DNA from: an uncultured Prevotella sp.
GTDB lineage: Bacteria; Bacteroidota; Bacteroidia; Bacteroidales; Bacteroidaceae
Assembly: GCA_900320905.1 (NCBI GenBank)
Contig: ONTZ01000028.1
Coordinates: 1-39,755 of the forward strand
Direction of reading: 5' to 3'
DNA: 39,755 bases
Both the position numbers and the translations under genes were made by a program. Each line of letters opens with the position of its first letter. Position 1 is the stretch's first letter. The notes beneath the pieces are model-generated. The model was not told the DNA's origin. It saw nothing but the letters and a program-made list of their open reading frames with translations, and made no database searches. Below, piece by piece: positions 14,002 through 23,407 of this stretch.

Positions 14002-14190
14002 ATGATGCGAATGTGTAATATGCGAATGCATGGTTGTTGTAGCCAGATGATGATGGCCATGACGATGAAAGGGAGTGTATATATAATAATAGGTAAAGAA
14101 CAAATAAAACAAAAAGATTATGAAAAGAATAGCATTTACAATAGCATTGATTTTAAGCCTCGGGCTGAACAACGCCTGGGGAGAGGGTAA
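14002..14190 (+). CDS. Met/Cys-rich upstream ORF, candidate regulatory leader peptide
   Basis: A 62-codon frame starting MMRMCNMRMHGCCSQMMMAM. Ten of its first 22 residues are methionine and three are cysteine. It begins about 130 nt after the predicted transcription start of the sulfur-type promoter. It runs in a different frame through the start codon of the next gene and stops 71 nt inside it. Bacterial leader peptides rich in the regulated amino acid act by ribosome stalling, and cysteine-rich leaders control sulfur genes in actinobacteria. I infer that translation of this ORF senses Met/Cys-tRNA supply and changes access to the start at 14120. A chance run of ATG codons in non-coding leader remains possible; no protein family is recognised. 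Confidence 0.45.
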   Translation: MMRMCNMRMHGCCSQMMMAMTMKGSVYIIIGKEQIKQKDYEKNSIYNSIDFKPRAEQRLGRG

Positions 14191-15058
14191 TGGTACTAAC
14201 AGCGGTGTTCGCTATGTGAAGGCACCGCGATTTGTCCGTCCATTGGTAGAGAAATGGATATCTGAATATGCAAAAACACAACCTGGCGTAGAGTTTCAGA
14301 TTGCCAAAGGACAGAAAGGTCAGGATGACATAGACCTGAGTGTAGTACTTGAAAACAAGGAAAGTGATCGCAACACGAAAGACTTTAGCCATACCATTGT
14401 TTATTTCGGAGAGACAGCCGTGCTGCCTATCACAGCCCGTAGTTCTGAGGCAGCACGCCTGCTCGAAGGAAAACATCTGAATGCGAAAAAACTCAAGCAA
14501 CTCTTCTTCCTCAATGATGATTTCGACGAGGATGTGAAGAAGATCAAGGCTTTCGAGAACATCATTATCTATAGCGGCAGCAATGCCACATCGGTAGCGA
14601 CATCGTTTGCCCACAATTTCGGCGAGGAGGCTGCCAACTTCCGGGGCAAGCGCATCTCTGGCGACGACCTCTTCCTGAACACAGCCCTGCAGAAGGATCC
14701 GCTCGGTGTATCGTTCAATGCTCTGTCGAACATCTTCGATTTGGAGAACCGTCATCTGAAGAGTGACCTCTCGCTGGTAGGCATCGACGTGAAGCACGAC
14801 TTGGCCCAGCGTTTCAGTGACGATGGAACACTCGACGAAGTGCTTGAAGCACTGGAGAATGGTAAGGTCTCTGAAGTGGCTGTGGAGAAAATAGGCCTTG
14901 ACTTTAACATCGCTGATGAGGCTGTCGGACATTTCTTAGAGTGGATCCTGGCTAATGGCACGAAGTTTAACCACACATACGGCTTGCTGAATCTGGATCA
15001 GAAAGTAGCAGAGGCAGAGGCCAGCAAAATCAAGAACACACTGACTGCCCAGAAATAA
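14120..15058 (+). CDS. Exported PBP-like (PstS-type) substrate-binding protein
   Basis: A 312-residue periplasmic protein with signal peptide MKRIAFTIALILSLGLNNAWG and no lipobox. The body resembles the PstS-like substrate-binding fold used for oxyanions: YVKAPRFVRPLVEKWISEYA, then YFGETAVLPITARSSEAARL, then FENIIIYSGSNATSVATSF and FRGKRISGDDLFLNTALQKD. No ABC permease or ATPase is nearby; instead SusC follows after 20 bp, so it may hand a ligand on within the envelope. The operon's sulfur-type operator suggests a sulfur-containing ligand, which is inference. The Met/Cys-rich ORF overlaps its first 24 codons. Confidence 0.75.
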   Translation: MKRIAFTIALILSLGLNNAWGEGNGTNSGVRYVKAPRFVRPLVEKWISEYAKTQPGVEFQIAKGQKGQDDIDLSVVLENKESDRNTKDFSHTIVYFGETAVLPITARSSEAARLLEGKHLNAKKLKQLFFLNDDFDEDVKKIKAFENIIIYSGSNATSVATSFAHNFGEEAANFRGKRISGDDLFLNTALQKDPLGVSFNALSNIFDLENRHLKSDLSLVGIDVKHDLAQRFSDDGTLDEVLEALENGKVSEVAVEKIGLDFNIADEAVGHFLEWILANGTKFNHTYGLLNLDQKVAEAEASKIKNTLTAQK

Positions 15059-15078
15059 ACTAACACACATTTAGACTT

Positions 15079-18000
15079 ATGGTAAAAAGATTGTTAATTG
15101 CAACATTCGTTGCAGTCAGCCCCTTGTTGGCTGTTGCACAAGGCCTGATTACAGGTCATATCACCGATGCTCGGACAGGTGAGCCACTGATAGGCGCATC
15201 GGTTATCGTGAAAAGTGAAAAGGGTCAAGGCGTCGTCACCGACGTTGACGGCAACTTCTCCCTCCAGACGAAAGTGGAGGCTCCGCTGACCCTCCGTGTG
15301 GAATACGTAGGCTACCGTCCCCTCGACGTGGATGTGTACGACTTCGAGGAACCCGTAGAGATCTCTCTGATAGATAACGCCAGTAAGTTGGACGAAGTAG
15401 TCGTGGTGGGTTACGGTGCCCAGAAACGTTTGGAACTGACAAGTAGTATCTCGAGTGTCGGCGACGAACTGCTGAAACAGCAGAACACCTCTGTGGAGAG
15501 TGCCTTGCAAGGAGCCGTAGCAGGACTGAATGTCACTACTACCAGTGGCCAACCAGGTGCCGCCAGTATCATCCGCATCCGTGGCGGTAACTCTATCACC
15601 GGTGGTAATGAACCCCTTTATGTCATCGACGGCTTTATCGTCTATAATGATGTGGCGTCCACCAAGACGGGGGCTCGGGGTACTGATGCTTCACTCGATC
15701 CGCTGGCATTCCTGAATCCCTCGGATATCGAGAGCATCGAGGTGTTGAAGGATGTATCGGCTACTGCTATTTACGGTACCCGAGGTGCCAACGGTGTGAT
15801 CATCATCACCACCAAGAAAGGCTCGCACGGCAAGAATAATATCAATTACAGTGCCTCGTTCGGCTGGAGCAAGATCGCCAAGAAACTGGATTTCCTCGAT
15901 GCGTGGCAGTGGGCCGATATCTGGAACGAACTGTATGAGAATGGTGAGGTGGGCTATCGCCTGGATGAGCCCAAAGCGACCTACGACTGGCAGGATGCTG
16001 CGCTGCGGACCGCTTTCAGTCAGGAACACCAACTCTCTGCCGTGGGTGGCGACGAGGTGTCGCGCTACAGCATCAGCGGCAGTTATAAAAGTCAGGAGGG
16101 TATCCTGTTGGGTACGAGTCTGAAGCGCTATGCAGGCCGTGTCAACTACGAGCGGAATGTGTTCAAGAACCTGCTTGTCGGCGTGAATGCCAGTGGGGCG
16201 CTGAGCACCATGAAAGGACAGTCGGACCGCAGTTCGATGTTTGCCGCCAACTCGTGGATGGGAGCCATCTCGCACACACCTTATACGCCAATCTACAATG
16301 AAGATGGCAGTTTCAACTACGAACCCAATCCTACGAGTGTCGATATCTATAATGGTAAGGTGGGCAACCCCATCAGCGACCTGGTGAACTACCAGACGAG
16401 TACCGAGAACAGTCGTATCATCGCCACAGGATTTGCGGAGTGGACCATCCTGCCCGTCCTGAAACTGAAGGCCAGTCTGGGTGCCGACCTGTCGAATACG
16501 CGCCAGAGTTACTATGCACCGTCATACACCTCTGATGGCTTGGCCAATAGCGGTTATGCGGCAGTGGGTCAGAATAAGACCCATGTGTGGCAGACCGAAT
16601 ATACAGCCACTTATACCAAGACCTTCAAGGGTGGACATTCGGTGACGGCTCTCGTGGGATATACTGCCCAGCGTACCGATCGCAGTCGCATTGCCACCTC
16701 AGCCTACGGATTCAGCAATGATGATACGGGCTATGACAACTTAGGGGCTGCCAGTACTACCAATCCATCGTCGAGTGGTCATTATATCTCGACGTTGCAG
16801 TCATGGCTGGGTCGCGTGAACTATTCTTTCAATTCACGCTACAATGTGTCGCTCACCCTGCGTGCCGACGGCAGCAGCCGCTTTGCCAAGAATCACCGCT
16901 GGGGCTGGTTCCCCTCGTTGGGCTTGTCGTGGAATATAGACCGCGAGAAGTGGCTCCATCTGGGTAAGAATGTAGATTTCATCCAACTGCGTGCTTCTGT
17001 GGGTGTGGTGGGTAATCAGGAGATTGGCGACTATCAGTTTGCTGCCAATGTGGAACCTCGTACCGTGATTGTCAACAACCAGCGTGCCACGGGTTATATC
17101 ATCACCAACAAGTCGAATCCCGACCTGAAGTGGGAAACCACCACCTCTTATAATATTGGTCTCAGCACAGGCTTCTTCCAGAACCGACTGACAGTGACGC
17201 TGGATGGTTATTACAAGAAGACCAGCGACCTGCTGCTCAACGTGCCTGTGGAACAGGTGACTGGTTTCGACACCGTGCTGCGTAATGTGGGGTCTGTGAC
17301 CAATAAGGGCGTAGAACTGGAAGTTGGCGGTGTGCTGATAGACAACAAGAAATGGAAGTGGAATGTCAATGCCAATATTGCTCATAACAAGAACGAGGTA
17401 ACCAGTCTGGGCAATGCCGAATACTTCATTCCCAGTCATGGCTATACCAATCCACTTATTGTGAAGGTAGGCGAACCCCTCGGTTCTTTCTATGGCTATC
17501 GCTTCAAGGGTATCATCCAGGCTGATGAGGACCTGAGTCAACTGCCTACCCAGACCATTCAGACCGTAGAGCCGGGTAATCCGAAGTTTGAGGATATCAA
17601 TGGTGATCATGTCATCAACGAGCAGGATCGCGTGGTGCTGGGCAATATCCAGCCTAAATTCACCTATGGTTTCAATACGAAGGTGGCTTATAAGAACTGG
17701 GACCTCTTTGTCAGTGCCAGCGGAAGTTATGGTAACAAGATATTCAATGAACTGGCTTGTCGTCTGGACCGTGGTAACGGTTATTACTATAACCCGTTGG
17801 CTGAGGTGGCTAACCGTTGGACACCCACCAATCCCAGCAACACCATTCAGAAAGCCAGCAACGCCACCAGTATCTATACGGATGACCGCTTTGTGGAGGA
17901 TGCCAGTTATCTGAAGATCCGTAATATCCAGTTGGGTTACACTCTCTCTGTACCCAGCATTACCAAAGATACGAAGTTGCGCCTCTATGTGGCTCTGCAG

Positions 18001-18150
18001 AACTTCTTCACGTTCACCAGTTACAATGGCTATGATCCAGAGGCCAACCGCAGCGGCAGCAGCGAGACCAGTGCTCTTTATCAAGGTATCGACAACGGTA
18101 CCTATCCCACGGCGAAGACAGTACTTGTAGGACTTAACGTGACTTTGTAA
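15079..18150 (+). CDS. SusC/RagA-family TonB-linked outer-membrane transporter
   Basis: A 1023-residue SusC-type channel. It has a signal peptide (MVKRLLIATFVAVSPLLAVAQ), a CarboxypepD-like domain (GLITGHITDARTGEPLIGAS, about 22-100), the SusC signature DEVVVVGYGAQKRLELTSS, and a plug with VSATAIYGTRGANGVIIITT. The rest is the 22-strand barrel. With the SusD gene next door it forms a surface importer of ligands too large for porins. SusCD pairs are best known for glycans and peptides, but this one sits in an operon with no glycoside hydrolase and with a sulfur-type promoter, so a non-glycan substrate is likely. Confidence 0.97.
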   Translation: MVKRLLIATFVAVSPLLAVAQGLITGHITDARTGEPLIGASVIVKSEKGQGVVTDVDGNFSLQTKVEAPLTLRVEYVGYRPLDVDVYDFEEPVEISLIDNASKLDEVVVVGYGAQKRLELTSSISSVGDELLKQQNTSVESALQGAVAGLNVTTTSGQPGAASIIRIRGGNSITGGNEPLYVIDGFIVYNDVASTKTGARGTDASLDPLAFLNPSDIESIEVLKDVSATAIYGTRGANGVIIITTKKGSHGKNNINYSASFGWSKIAKKLDFLDAWQWADIWNELYENGEVGYRLDEPKATYDWQDAALRTAFSQEHQLSAVGGDEVSRYSISGSYKSQEGILLGTSLKRYAGRVNYERNVFKNLLVGVNASGALSTMKGQSDRSSMFAANSWMGAISHTPYTPIYNEDGSFNYEPNPTSVDIYNGKVGNPISDLVNYQTSTENSRIIATGFAEWTILPVLKLKASLGADLSNTRQSYYAPSYTSDGLANSGYAAVGQNKTHVWQTEYTATYTKTFKGGHSVTALVGYTAQRTDRSRIATSAYGFSNDDTGYDNLGAASTTNPSSSGHYISTLQSWLGRVNYSFNSRYNVSLTLRADGSSRFAKNHRWGWFPSLGLSWNIDREKWLHLGKNVDFIQLRASVGVVGNQEIGDYQFAANVEPRTVIVNNQRATGYIITNKSNPDLKWETTTSYNIGLSTGFFQNRLTVTLDGYYKKTSDLLLNVPVEQVTGFDTVLRNVGSVTNKGVELEVGGVLIDNKKWKWNVNANIAHNKNEVTSLGNAEYFIPSHGYTNPLIVKVGEPLGSFYGYRFKGIIQADEDLSQLPTQTIQTVEPGNPKFEDINGDHVINEQDRVVLGNIQPKFTYGFNTKVAYKNWDLFVSASGSYGNKIFNELACRLDRGNGYYYNPLAEVANRWTPTNPSNTIQKASNATSIYTDDRFVEDASYLKIRNIQLGYTLSVPSITKDTKLRLYVALQNFFTFTSYNGYDPEANRSGSSETSALYQGIDNGTYPTAKTVLVGLNVTL

Positions 18151-18194
18151 TTTAGAATTTAGAATTAAGAGTTTAGAATTAAGAATTTAGAGTT
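18151..18194. repeat. Short AT-rich repeats between susC and susD
   Basis: The spacer is made of imperfect copies of tttagaattaaga, with a period of about 14 bp. Such spacers are common between Bacteroidales genes, and no other signal is visible. Confidence 0.5.
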
Positions 18195-19835
18195 ATGAAG
18201 ACAAAGATATTTAATAAAAGAACAGCACGAGGCCGATTGGTACTCACCATCGTCTTTTACTTACTCATTCTCTCCTTCCCTCCTTCCCTCCTTTCAAGTT
18301 GTGCCGACTTGGAACAGACATCACTCAGTTCCATAGACCGCGATAATTTCTATAAGAGCAGACAGGACATCGAGACCGCCATCAATGGAATCTATCAGGA
18401 ATTCACTGTAGATGGATTCTATGGCATGTACAACAACCAGAGTGTCTATATCAACGACTTGCAGACGGACTATGTGAAGGCTGGTGCACAGACCAACTCG
18501 GCTCATATCCGTGAGTTGTCGAACTTCGCCATCCAACCCACCAACCTCTTTGTGGGTTATGCCTGGGAGGAGCATTATACCGCCATCAACCGCGCCAACG
18601 TGGTGATTGACAAAGTGGCAGACGCCTCATGGCTCGACGAACAGACCAAGCAGAACTACATCAACGAGGCTCGTTTCCTGCGCGCTCTGATGTACTTCAA
18701 CCTGGTGCGTTACTTTGGCGGTGTGCCCATCGTGCTGCACGATGGTGAGGGTGAGGGCGCTCCACGCAACACGATCGACGAGGTGTATGAACAGATAGTC
18801 AGTGACTTCACGGCTGCCGAGAGTCTGCCTGCAGACTATTCCAACCGCGACAGTAAACCGTCAAGTCTCTCTGCCTCGGCACTGCTTTCGAAAGTCTATC
18901 TGGTCTGGGCTCAGACGCTGACAGAGAAAGGACATGCCAACCAGCGCGAGTACTATCAGAAGGCTATCAACTATGCACAGAAGGTGATTGACTCAGGCAA
19001 ATACCGTTTGATAGACAAATTCATCGACAACTGGTCGGTTGACAAGAAGAACGGTCCGGAACATATCTTCACTATAGAGCACGACCGCACAATTAATGGC
19101 AACGTGTCAGGTCACTGCACCTTCGCCACCAACTGGAGCGATGCAGAACCCGTATTACTGGCTACCAGTGACAAATACTACGAGCAGACCGACCCGCGCG
19201 ATCAGCGTCGCGATGGTTCATGGGCCAAGAAACTCTACGACCCCAACACAGGCAAGGACTTCGTGTTCACCATTCCCCGTTTCCGTAAGTATATCGACTC
19301 GCTGAACTATGCCAACCCAGCCTCCAGTGGCAATGCGGCAGGACAATCCACCAACACCGTCATTATCCGCTATGCTGAGATACTGTTGATCAAGGCAGAG
19401 GCAGAGAACGAGTTGAACGGTCCTACTCAGGCAGCCTACGATGCCATCAACCAGGTGCGCTGCCGTGCCTACTGGAGTCCGTATCTGAATATCCAGAATA
19501 CGCCATCCGACGGTTCTGACCTCGAACTGAGCGGACTCTCTCAGGAGGAGTTCCGGGAACGGCTCCGTGAAGAGCGCCGCCTGGAGTTCGTGCTTGAAGG
19601 ACAGCGGTGGTTCGACCTTATCCGTTGGCATATCCTCGTAAAATATGTAAAAGCCAACACACCGACAGATGCTGAGACACTTGGCACCAAGACCACCAAG
19701 GCGCAGAACGTATCTAAGCGCAACTATCTGCTGCCCCTACCACAGGATCAGATAATCCTTAATCCCAATTTGGAACAGAACTGGGGATATAGCGGGGAGA
19801 CGGGTGACGGCCCCTACGGAGCAGAATACGAATAG
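18195..19835 (+). CDS. RagB/SusD-family surface lipoprotein
   Basis: A 546-residue SusD-type ligand-binding lipoprotein, the lid of the SusC channel. The N-terminus is long, with hydrophobic segment LVLTIVFYLLILSFPPSLL and lipobox SSC. The SusD fold shows in NFYKSRQDIETAINGIYQEF, EARFLRALMYFNLVRYFGGV, RYAEILLIKAEAENELNG and FRERLREERRLEFVLEGQRW, and it ends in NYLLPLPQDQIILNPNLEQN. Its substrate cannot be deduced from sequence. Confidence 0.96.
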   Translation: MKTKIFNKRTARGRLVLTIVFYLLILSFPPSLLSSCADLEQTSLSSIDRDNFYKSRQDIETAINGIYQEFTVDGFYGMYNNQSVYINDLQTDYVKAGAQTNSAHIRELSNFAIQPTNLFVGYAWEEHYTAINRANVVIDKVADASWLDEQTKQNYINEARFLRALMYFNLVRYFGGVPIVLHDGEGEGAPRNTIDEVYEQIVSDFTAAESLPADYSNRDSKPSSLSASALLSKVYLVWAQTLTEKGHANQREYYQKAINYAQKVIDSGKYRLIDKFIDNWSVDKKNGPEHIFTIEHDRTINGNVSGHCTFATNWSDAEPVLLATSDKYYEQTDPRDQRRDGSWAKKLYDPNTGKDFVFTIPRFRKYIDSLNYANPASSGNAAGQSTNTVIIRYAEILLIKAEAENELNGPTQAAYDAINQVRCRAYWSPYLNIQNTPSDGSDLELSGLSQEEFRERLREERRLEFVLEGQRWFDLIRWHILVKYVKANTPTDAETLGTKTTKAQNVSKRNYLLPLPQDQIILNPNLEQNWGYSGETGDGPYGAEYE

Positions 19836-19875
19836 AAAGAAAAAAGAAATAATAACGAAATAACAAAATAGCATT

Positions 19876-20919
19876 ATGAAAAAGTCAATTGCAAATGTTT
19901 TTGTTGTGGCACTCGTTGCTGCCACCAGTTTCCAGACAGTCGCTGCCCAGCAGCAAGTTGCTAATAACCGACGTGAACGTATCCTGCAGGTACTCGATCA
20001 GAGTCGTCCCAATGCATACGTGCCCGCAGCCTTCTTCCTCCATTTCGAGAATAAACTAGGACGTAAGGCCGTTGATGACCATAGAGCCTTCTACAAGGCC
20101 ACCAATATGGACTTCGTAAAGGTGTTCTACGAGATTGCCGTTCCTAAAGTAGAGATTAACAGTGGTAAGGACTGGGAGAAGGTGCCTGTGTATGGCGAGG
20201 ATTTCTTCGCTCCGCAGGTGGCTGTTATCGCCGATCTGGCCCGCGAGTTTGGTGGTGAGGCTTTTGTGCTGCCCACTGTCTATTCCCCCTTGGCATTGGC
20301 GCATCAGACACTGGGTCGGGGAAAGGACTTCAAGAAACTGATTGAAGAAGATCCTAAAGCCTTTGGTAAGGCTATCAAGAACCTCGCGCTCTCTATTGAG
20401 AACTATCTGCGCTCTGCACGTAAGGCAGGTGCTGATGGCTTCTATGTGTCCAGTCAGGGTGGTGACGGTAACTCTCTGCCTGAAAAGATCTGGAAGGAAC
20501 AGGTGCGTGAGTGGGACAAATATGTGTCTCAGGTAGCCAATGAGATTGGCGAAATCAATATCCTCCATATCTGCGACTACGGTACACCCTATAAGAACGC
20601 TGAGGCACTCTATGCCTATGCCGACTATCCCGCCAGCATCATCAATGTACCGCTGAAGTTCTCCGACGGTTCTACTCTTAATCTGAAAGAGGCTCAGCAG
20701 CGTTTCGGTCGTCCTATCTTTGGTGGTCTGGAGCGTCTGGGTGTGATTGCCAATGGCAGCATCGAGGAGGCAAAGGCTGAGGTTGACAAGGTGCTGGAGA
20801 ACGCTTCACCCAACTTCATCTTGGGTGCCGACTGCACCGTTCCCGGCACTACCGACTGGGAGAAACTGCGCGCCGTCATTGATTACGCACATTCTTGGCG
20901 TCAGACGCATAAAAAATAA
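19876..20919 (+). CDS. Exported uroporphyrinogen decarboxylase (URO-D)-family protein with HxC...C motif
   Basis: A 347-residue URO-D-fold protein with a Sec signal peptide (MKKSIANVFVVALVAATSFQ, cleavage near AAQ at 23-25). True HemE is cytoplasmic. The visible motif H231-x-C233 (NILHICDYG) with C320 (GADCTVPGTTDW) matches the zinc site of the MtaA/MtbA/CmuA methyltransferase branch, which moves methyl groups onto thiols. GGLERLGVIANGS and the LGADC end are typical of that branch. A secreted member is unusual. Given the neighbouring SusCD pair and amino-acid symporter under a sulfur-type promoter, I infer action on a thiol or methylated sulfur compound in the periplasm. Corrinoid partner proteins are not in the window. 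Confidence 0.8.
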   Translation: MKKSIANVFVVALVAATSFQTVAAQQQVANNRRERILQVLDQSRPNAYVPAAFFLHFENKLGRKAVDDHRAFYKATNMDFVKVFYEIAVPKVEINSGKDWEKVPVYGEDFFAPQVAVIADLAREFGGEAFVLPTVYSPLALAHQTLGRGKDFKKLIEEDPKAFGKAIKNLALSIENYLRSARKAGADGFYVSSQGGDGNSLPEKIWKEQVREWDKYVSQVANEIGEINILHICDYGTPYKNAEALYAYADYPASIINVPLKFSDGSTLNLKEAQQRFGRPIFGGLERLGVIANGSIEEAKAEVDKVLENASPNFILGADCTVPGTTDWEKLRAVIDYAHSWRQTHKK

Positions 20920-20929
20920 ATAATTTGTG

Positions 20930-20937
20930 TAACTTTG
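20930..20937 (+). promoter_or_regulatory. -7-like element just before the symporter gene
   Basis: TAACTTTG ends 5 bp before the ATG at 20943. If used, the transcript would be nearly leaderless. No TTG stands at the usual distance. Confidence 0.3.
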
Positions 20938-20942
20938 CAGCG

Positions 20943-22148
20943 ATGAAGAAGACGCTATTGTGGATTGGTGCACTTGTAGTAGGTGCTGTGATAGGATTGT
21001 TGGGCCTTAGTTGGCTCAACGAGGTGATGAACTTTGTGGCGACGGCTTACACACGGTTGTTCCAGTTGTTGGCAGTTCCAACCATCGTGCTGGCGGTGAT
21101 TACGACCTTTGCCACTTTCGGCTCAAAAGGCTCCGGTAAGATCTTTGGCCGCACACTGACCTATACCCTACTTACTACCTTTGCCGCTGCTGTTGTGGGT
21201 GCTGTGCTGTACGTAGTCGTTGCCCCAGAAAATCTGGATGCGAATTATGAATCTGCAATTACAGAGTCGGGAATTGCAAATCCCCTCCAACAATCTGCAG
21301 GAGATTTTTCCTACACTGATCACCTTCTCAGCATCATTCCCAACAATATCGTAAAGCCCTTCCTCGAGGGAAACGTACTCTCACTGCTTCTGCTTGCCTT
21401 TGCAATCGGCATCGGACTGTCGAAACTGCCAGAATCTGAGAATAAGGCTGTTGTAGTGAGGGGACTCCTTGGATTGCAGGAACTACTATTCCTACTTATC
21501 CGTTGGCTGATCTGGACTTTGCCTTTAGGCATCATAGCCTTCTCGGCCCAATTGTCAGCGCAGGTGTCGGCAGGAGTCGTAGCCGACAGTATCGGTAAGT
21601 ATGTCCTGGTGGTTCTGGGAGGCAATGTGATTCAGTTCTTCATTGTGCTACCGTTGTTCCTCTTGGCGCGAGGCCTTAACCCAGTGCATGTGTTGGGTCG
21701 CATGATGCCTGCCGTGCTGATGGCACTCTTCACTAAAAGCAGTGCTGCCACCTTGCCTGTTACAATGGGTACGGCAGAGAACCGCTTGGGTGTCAAAAAG
21801 AATGTGGCCCGTTTTGTGCTCCCCATTTGTACCACTATTAATATGAATGGTTGTGCTGCCTTCATTCTGGTAACGTCGTTGTTTGTGATGCAGAACGGTG
21901 GCACTGCACTCACCGGCGGCACCATCTTTCTTTGGATTCTAATTAGCGTCATTTCTGCCGTCGGCAATGCAGGTGTACCGATGGGCTGCTATTTCCTCAC
22001 ACTCTCACTGATGTCAGGCATAGGTGCGCCCGTCGCCATCCTGGGCATCATCCTACCCATCTATACCATTATAGATATGGTGGAAACGGCAGAAAACGTA
22101 TGGTCGGACTCGTGTGTAGCATCCATGGTCGATAAGGATCTGTCGTAA
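20943..22148 (+). CDS. Dicarboxylate/amino acid:cation symporter (DAACS family)
   Basis: An inner-membrane symporter of about 401 residues with repeated hydrophobic segments. The DAACS signatures are FTKSSAATLPVTMGTAENRLGV (Ser-rich re-entrant loop and substrate site) and CTTINMNGCAAFILVTSLFV. The ATG at 20943 is preferred over the in-frame ATG at 20925, which precedes the -7-like element. DAACS members carry C4-dicarboxylates, glutamate, serine/threonine or cystine (TcyP). Context favours a sulfur amino acid or breakdown product, but this is inference. The last 14 codons recur as a remnant at 9483-9527. Confidence 0.92.
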   Translation: MKKTLLWIGALVVGAVIGLLGLSWLNEVMNFVATAYTRLFQLLAVPTIVLAVITTFATFGSKGSGKIFGRTLTYTLLTTFAAAVVGAVLYVVVAPENLDANYESAITESGIANPLQQSAGDFSYTDHLLSIIPNNIVKPFLEGNVLSLLLLAFAIGIGLSKLPESENKAVVVRGLLGLQELLFLLIRWLIWTLPLGIIAFSAQLSAQVSAGVVADSIGKYVLVVLGGNVIQFFIVLPLFLLARGLNPVHVLGRMMPAVLMALFTKSSAATLPVTMGTAENRLGVKKNVARFVLPICTTINMNGCAAFILVTSLFVMQNGGTALTGGTIFLWILISVISAVGNAGVPMGCYFLTLSLMSGIGAPVAILGIILPIYTIIDMVETAENVWSDSCVASMVDKDLS

Positions 22149-22197
22149 TTTAATTATTTTTATTGAACTCTTTCGATTATTATTCACAAAAAAAGAG

Positions 22198-22205
22198 TAC
22201 CTTTG
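22198..22205 (+). promoter_or_regulatory. Candidate -7 element before the PCMD lipoprotein gene
   Basis: TACCTTTG lies 19 bp upstream of the ATG at 22225. No clear TTG at the -33 place. Confidence 0.4.
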
Positions 22206-22224
22206 CCGCGCAAAAGAAAACAAT

Positions 22225-23391
22225 ATGAATAAGTACTTTATTATTATCGGTGTATGCTGTTGCTGCATGGCTTCATGTATCAAGGACGAGGCCCTGAATA
22301 AGGAGTGCGACATTGAAAGTGCGTGGATAGAAGGCACGGAGTACGAAAACTACTTCTATCAGACAACGGAAATGCGGAAAGAAAAAATTAGTTCGGCAGA
22401 GACGGACATTGTCTTCTCTGTGCGTTCGCTGCTCTCGCTGTCAACACAGATTCCCTTGAACTTCAAGATTACCGACGGTGCCACCATCGAACCTGCAAGC
22501 GGCTCGATGCAGGACTTCACGAAAGGCTCAGTCGCCTACACCGTCACTTCTCAGGACGGTGAATGGAAACGCACGTATAACGTCACTTTTCAGGAGTCAC
22601 CGCTGCCTGCCGAGAAGTACAACTTCGAACATGTGGAGACACAGACAGAGAAAACCATGCTCGGCGGTACCAACGAGTTACACGTCTTCTATGAGCAGAC
22701 GGGCAATGAACCTAACTACTGCTGGGCCACGAGCAATTCCGGTTCGGCACTCATCAAGAACGGTTCCAAGCCAGAGGAATTCCCCGTCTATTCCACACCC
22801 GACGGCAAGGTGGGACGGGGCGTCTGCCTGAACACCCAGTCGGCAGGTCCCATGGGTGAATGGATGAAGAAGCCTATCGCTGCCGGAAGTTTGTTCTTAG
22901 GGAAATTTCTGGTCGATTTCGTGATGACCGATCCCTTGAGTGCCACACGATTCGGCGTGCCCAACAGCAAGGAGCCTGTACGCATCACCGGCTGGTACAA
23001 GTATAAGCCCGGTGAGAAGTTCACCGACATGGAGATGAAAGAATATCCCGACCGCAAGGACGAGGCCAGCATCTATGCCGTATTCTATCGCAACACGGAT
23101 GACAAGGGAGAAAGTTACGTCCTGGACGGTCATGCTGTGGAAGACCTCGACAAGTTGCTGGACAATCCGCAGGTGTACAAGGTGGCACGTGTGGCTTCGC
23201 TGCCGGAAACCGACACGTGGACGCAGTGGGAGATGTTCTTCATAGGCCGTGATGCCCCCGACGACATCATTGCAGCCCAGGGTTTCAATCTGGCACTGGT
23301 GTTCTCTTCGAGCAAGCGGGGAGCCCAGTTCGAGGGCGCCGTCGGCAGCACGCTCTATATTGACGAGGTAGAGGTGTCATATGAAAAATAA
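22225..23391 (+). CDS. PCMD-domain lipoprotein
   Basis: A 388-residue lipoprotein with lipobox MASC at 15-18, preceded by four consecutive cysteines (11-14). Residues ~60-125 look like a beta-sandwich domain. The C-terminal half (SAGPMGEWMKKPIAAGSLFL, ITGWYKYKPGEKF, FNLALVFSSSKRGAQFEGAV, GSTLYIDEVEVSYE) matches the PCMD (putative carbohydrate metabolism) domain of Bacteroidetes surface proteins, a jelly-roll that probably binds ligand. It follows the symporter and overlaps the next reading frame only if that gene starts at 23381. Confidence 0.75.
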   Translation: MNKYFIIIGVCCCCMASCIKDEALNKECDIESAWIEGTEYENYFYQTTEMRKEKISSAETDIVFSVRSLLSLSTQIPLNFKITDGATIEPASGSMQDFTKGSVAYTVTSQDGEWKRTYNVTFQESPLPAEKYNFEHVETQTEKTMLGGTNELHVFYEQTGNEPNYCWATSNSGSALIKNGSKPEEFPVYSTPDGKVGRGVCLNTQSAGPMGEWMKKPIAAGSLFLGKFLVDFVMTDPLSATRFGVPNSKEPVRITGWYKYKPGEKFTDMEMKEYPDRKDEASIYAVFYRNTDDKGESYVLDGHAVEDLDKLLDNPQVYKVARVASLPETDTWTQWEMFFIGRDAPDDIIAAQGFNLALVFSSSKRGAQFEGAVGSTLYIDEVEVSYEK

Positions 23392-23407
23392 TCAAAGAGG
23401 ACAGGAT

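Noticed and set aside
16834-18084. 416-residue open frame on the minus strand
   Set aside because: Antisense to susC, with no family features and low-complexity composition.
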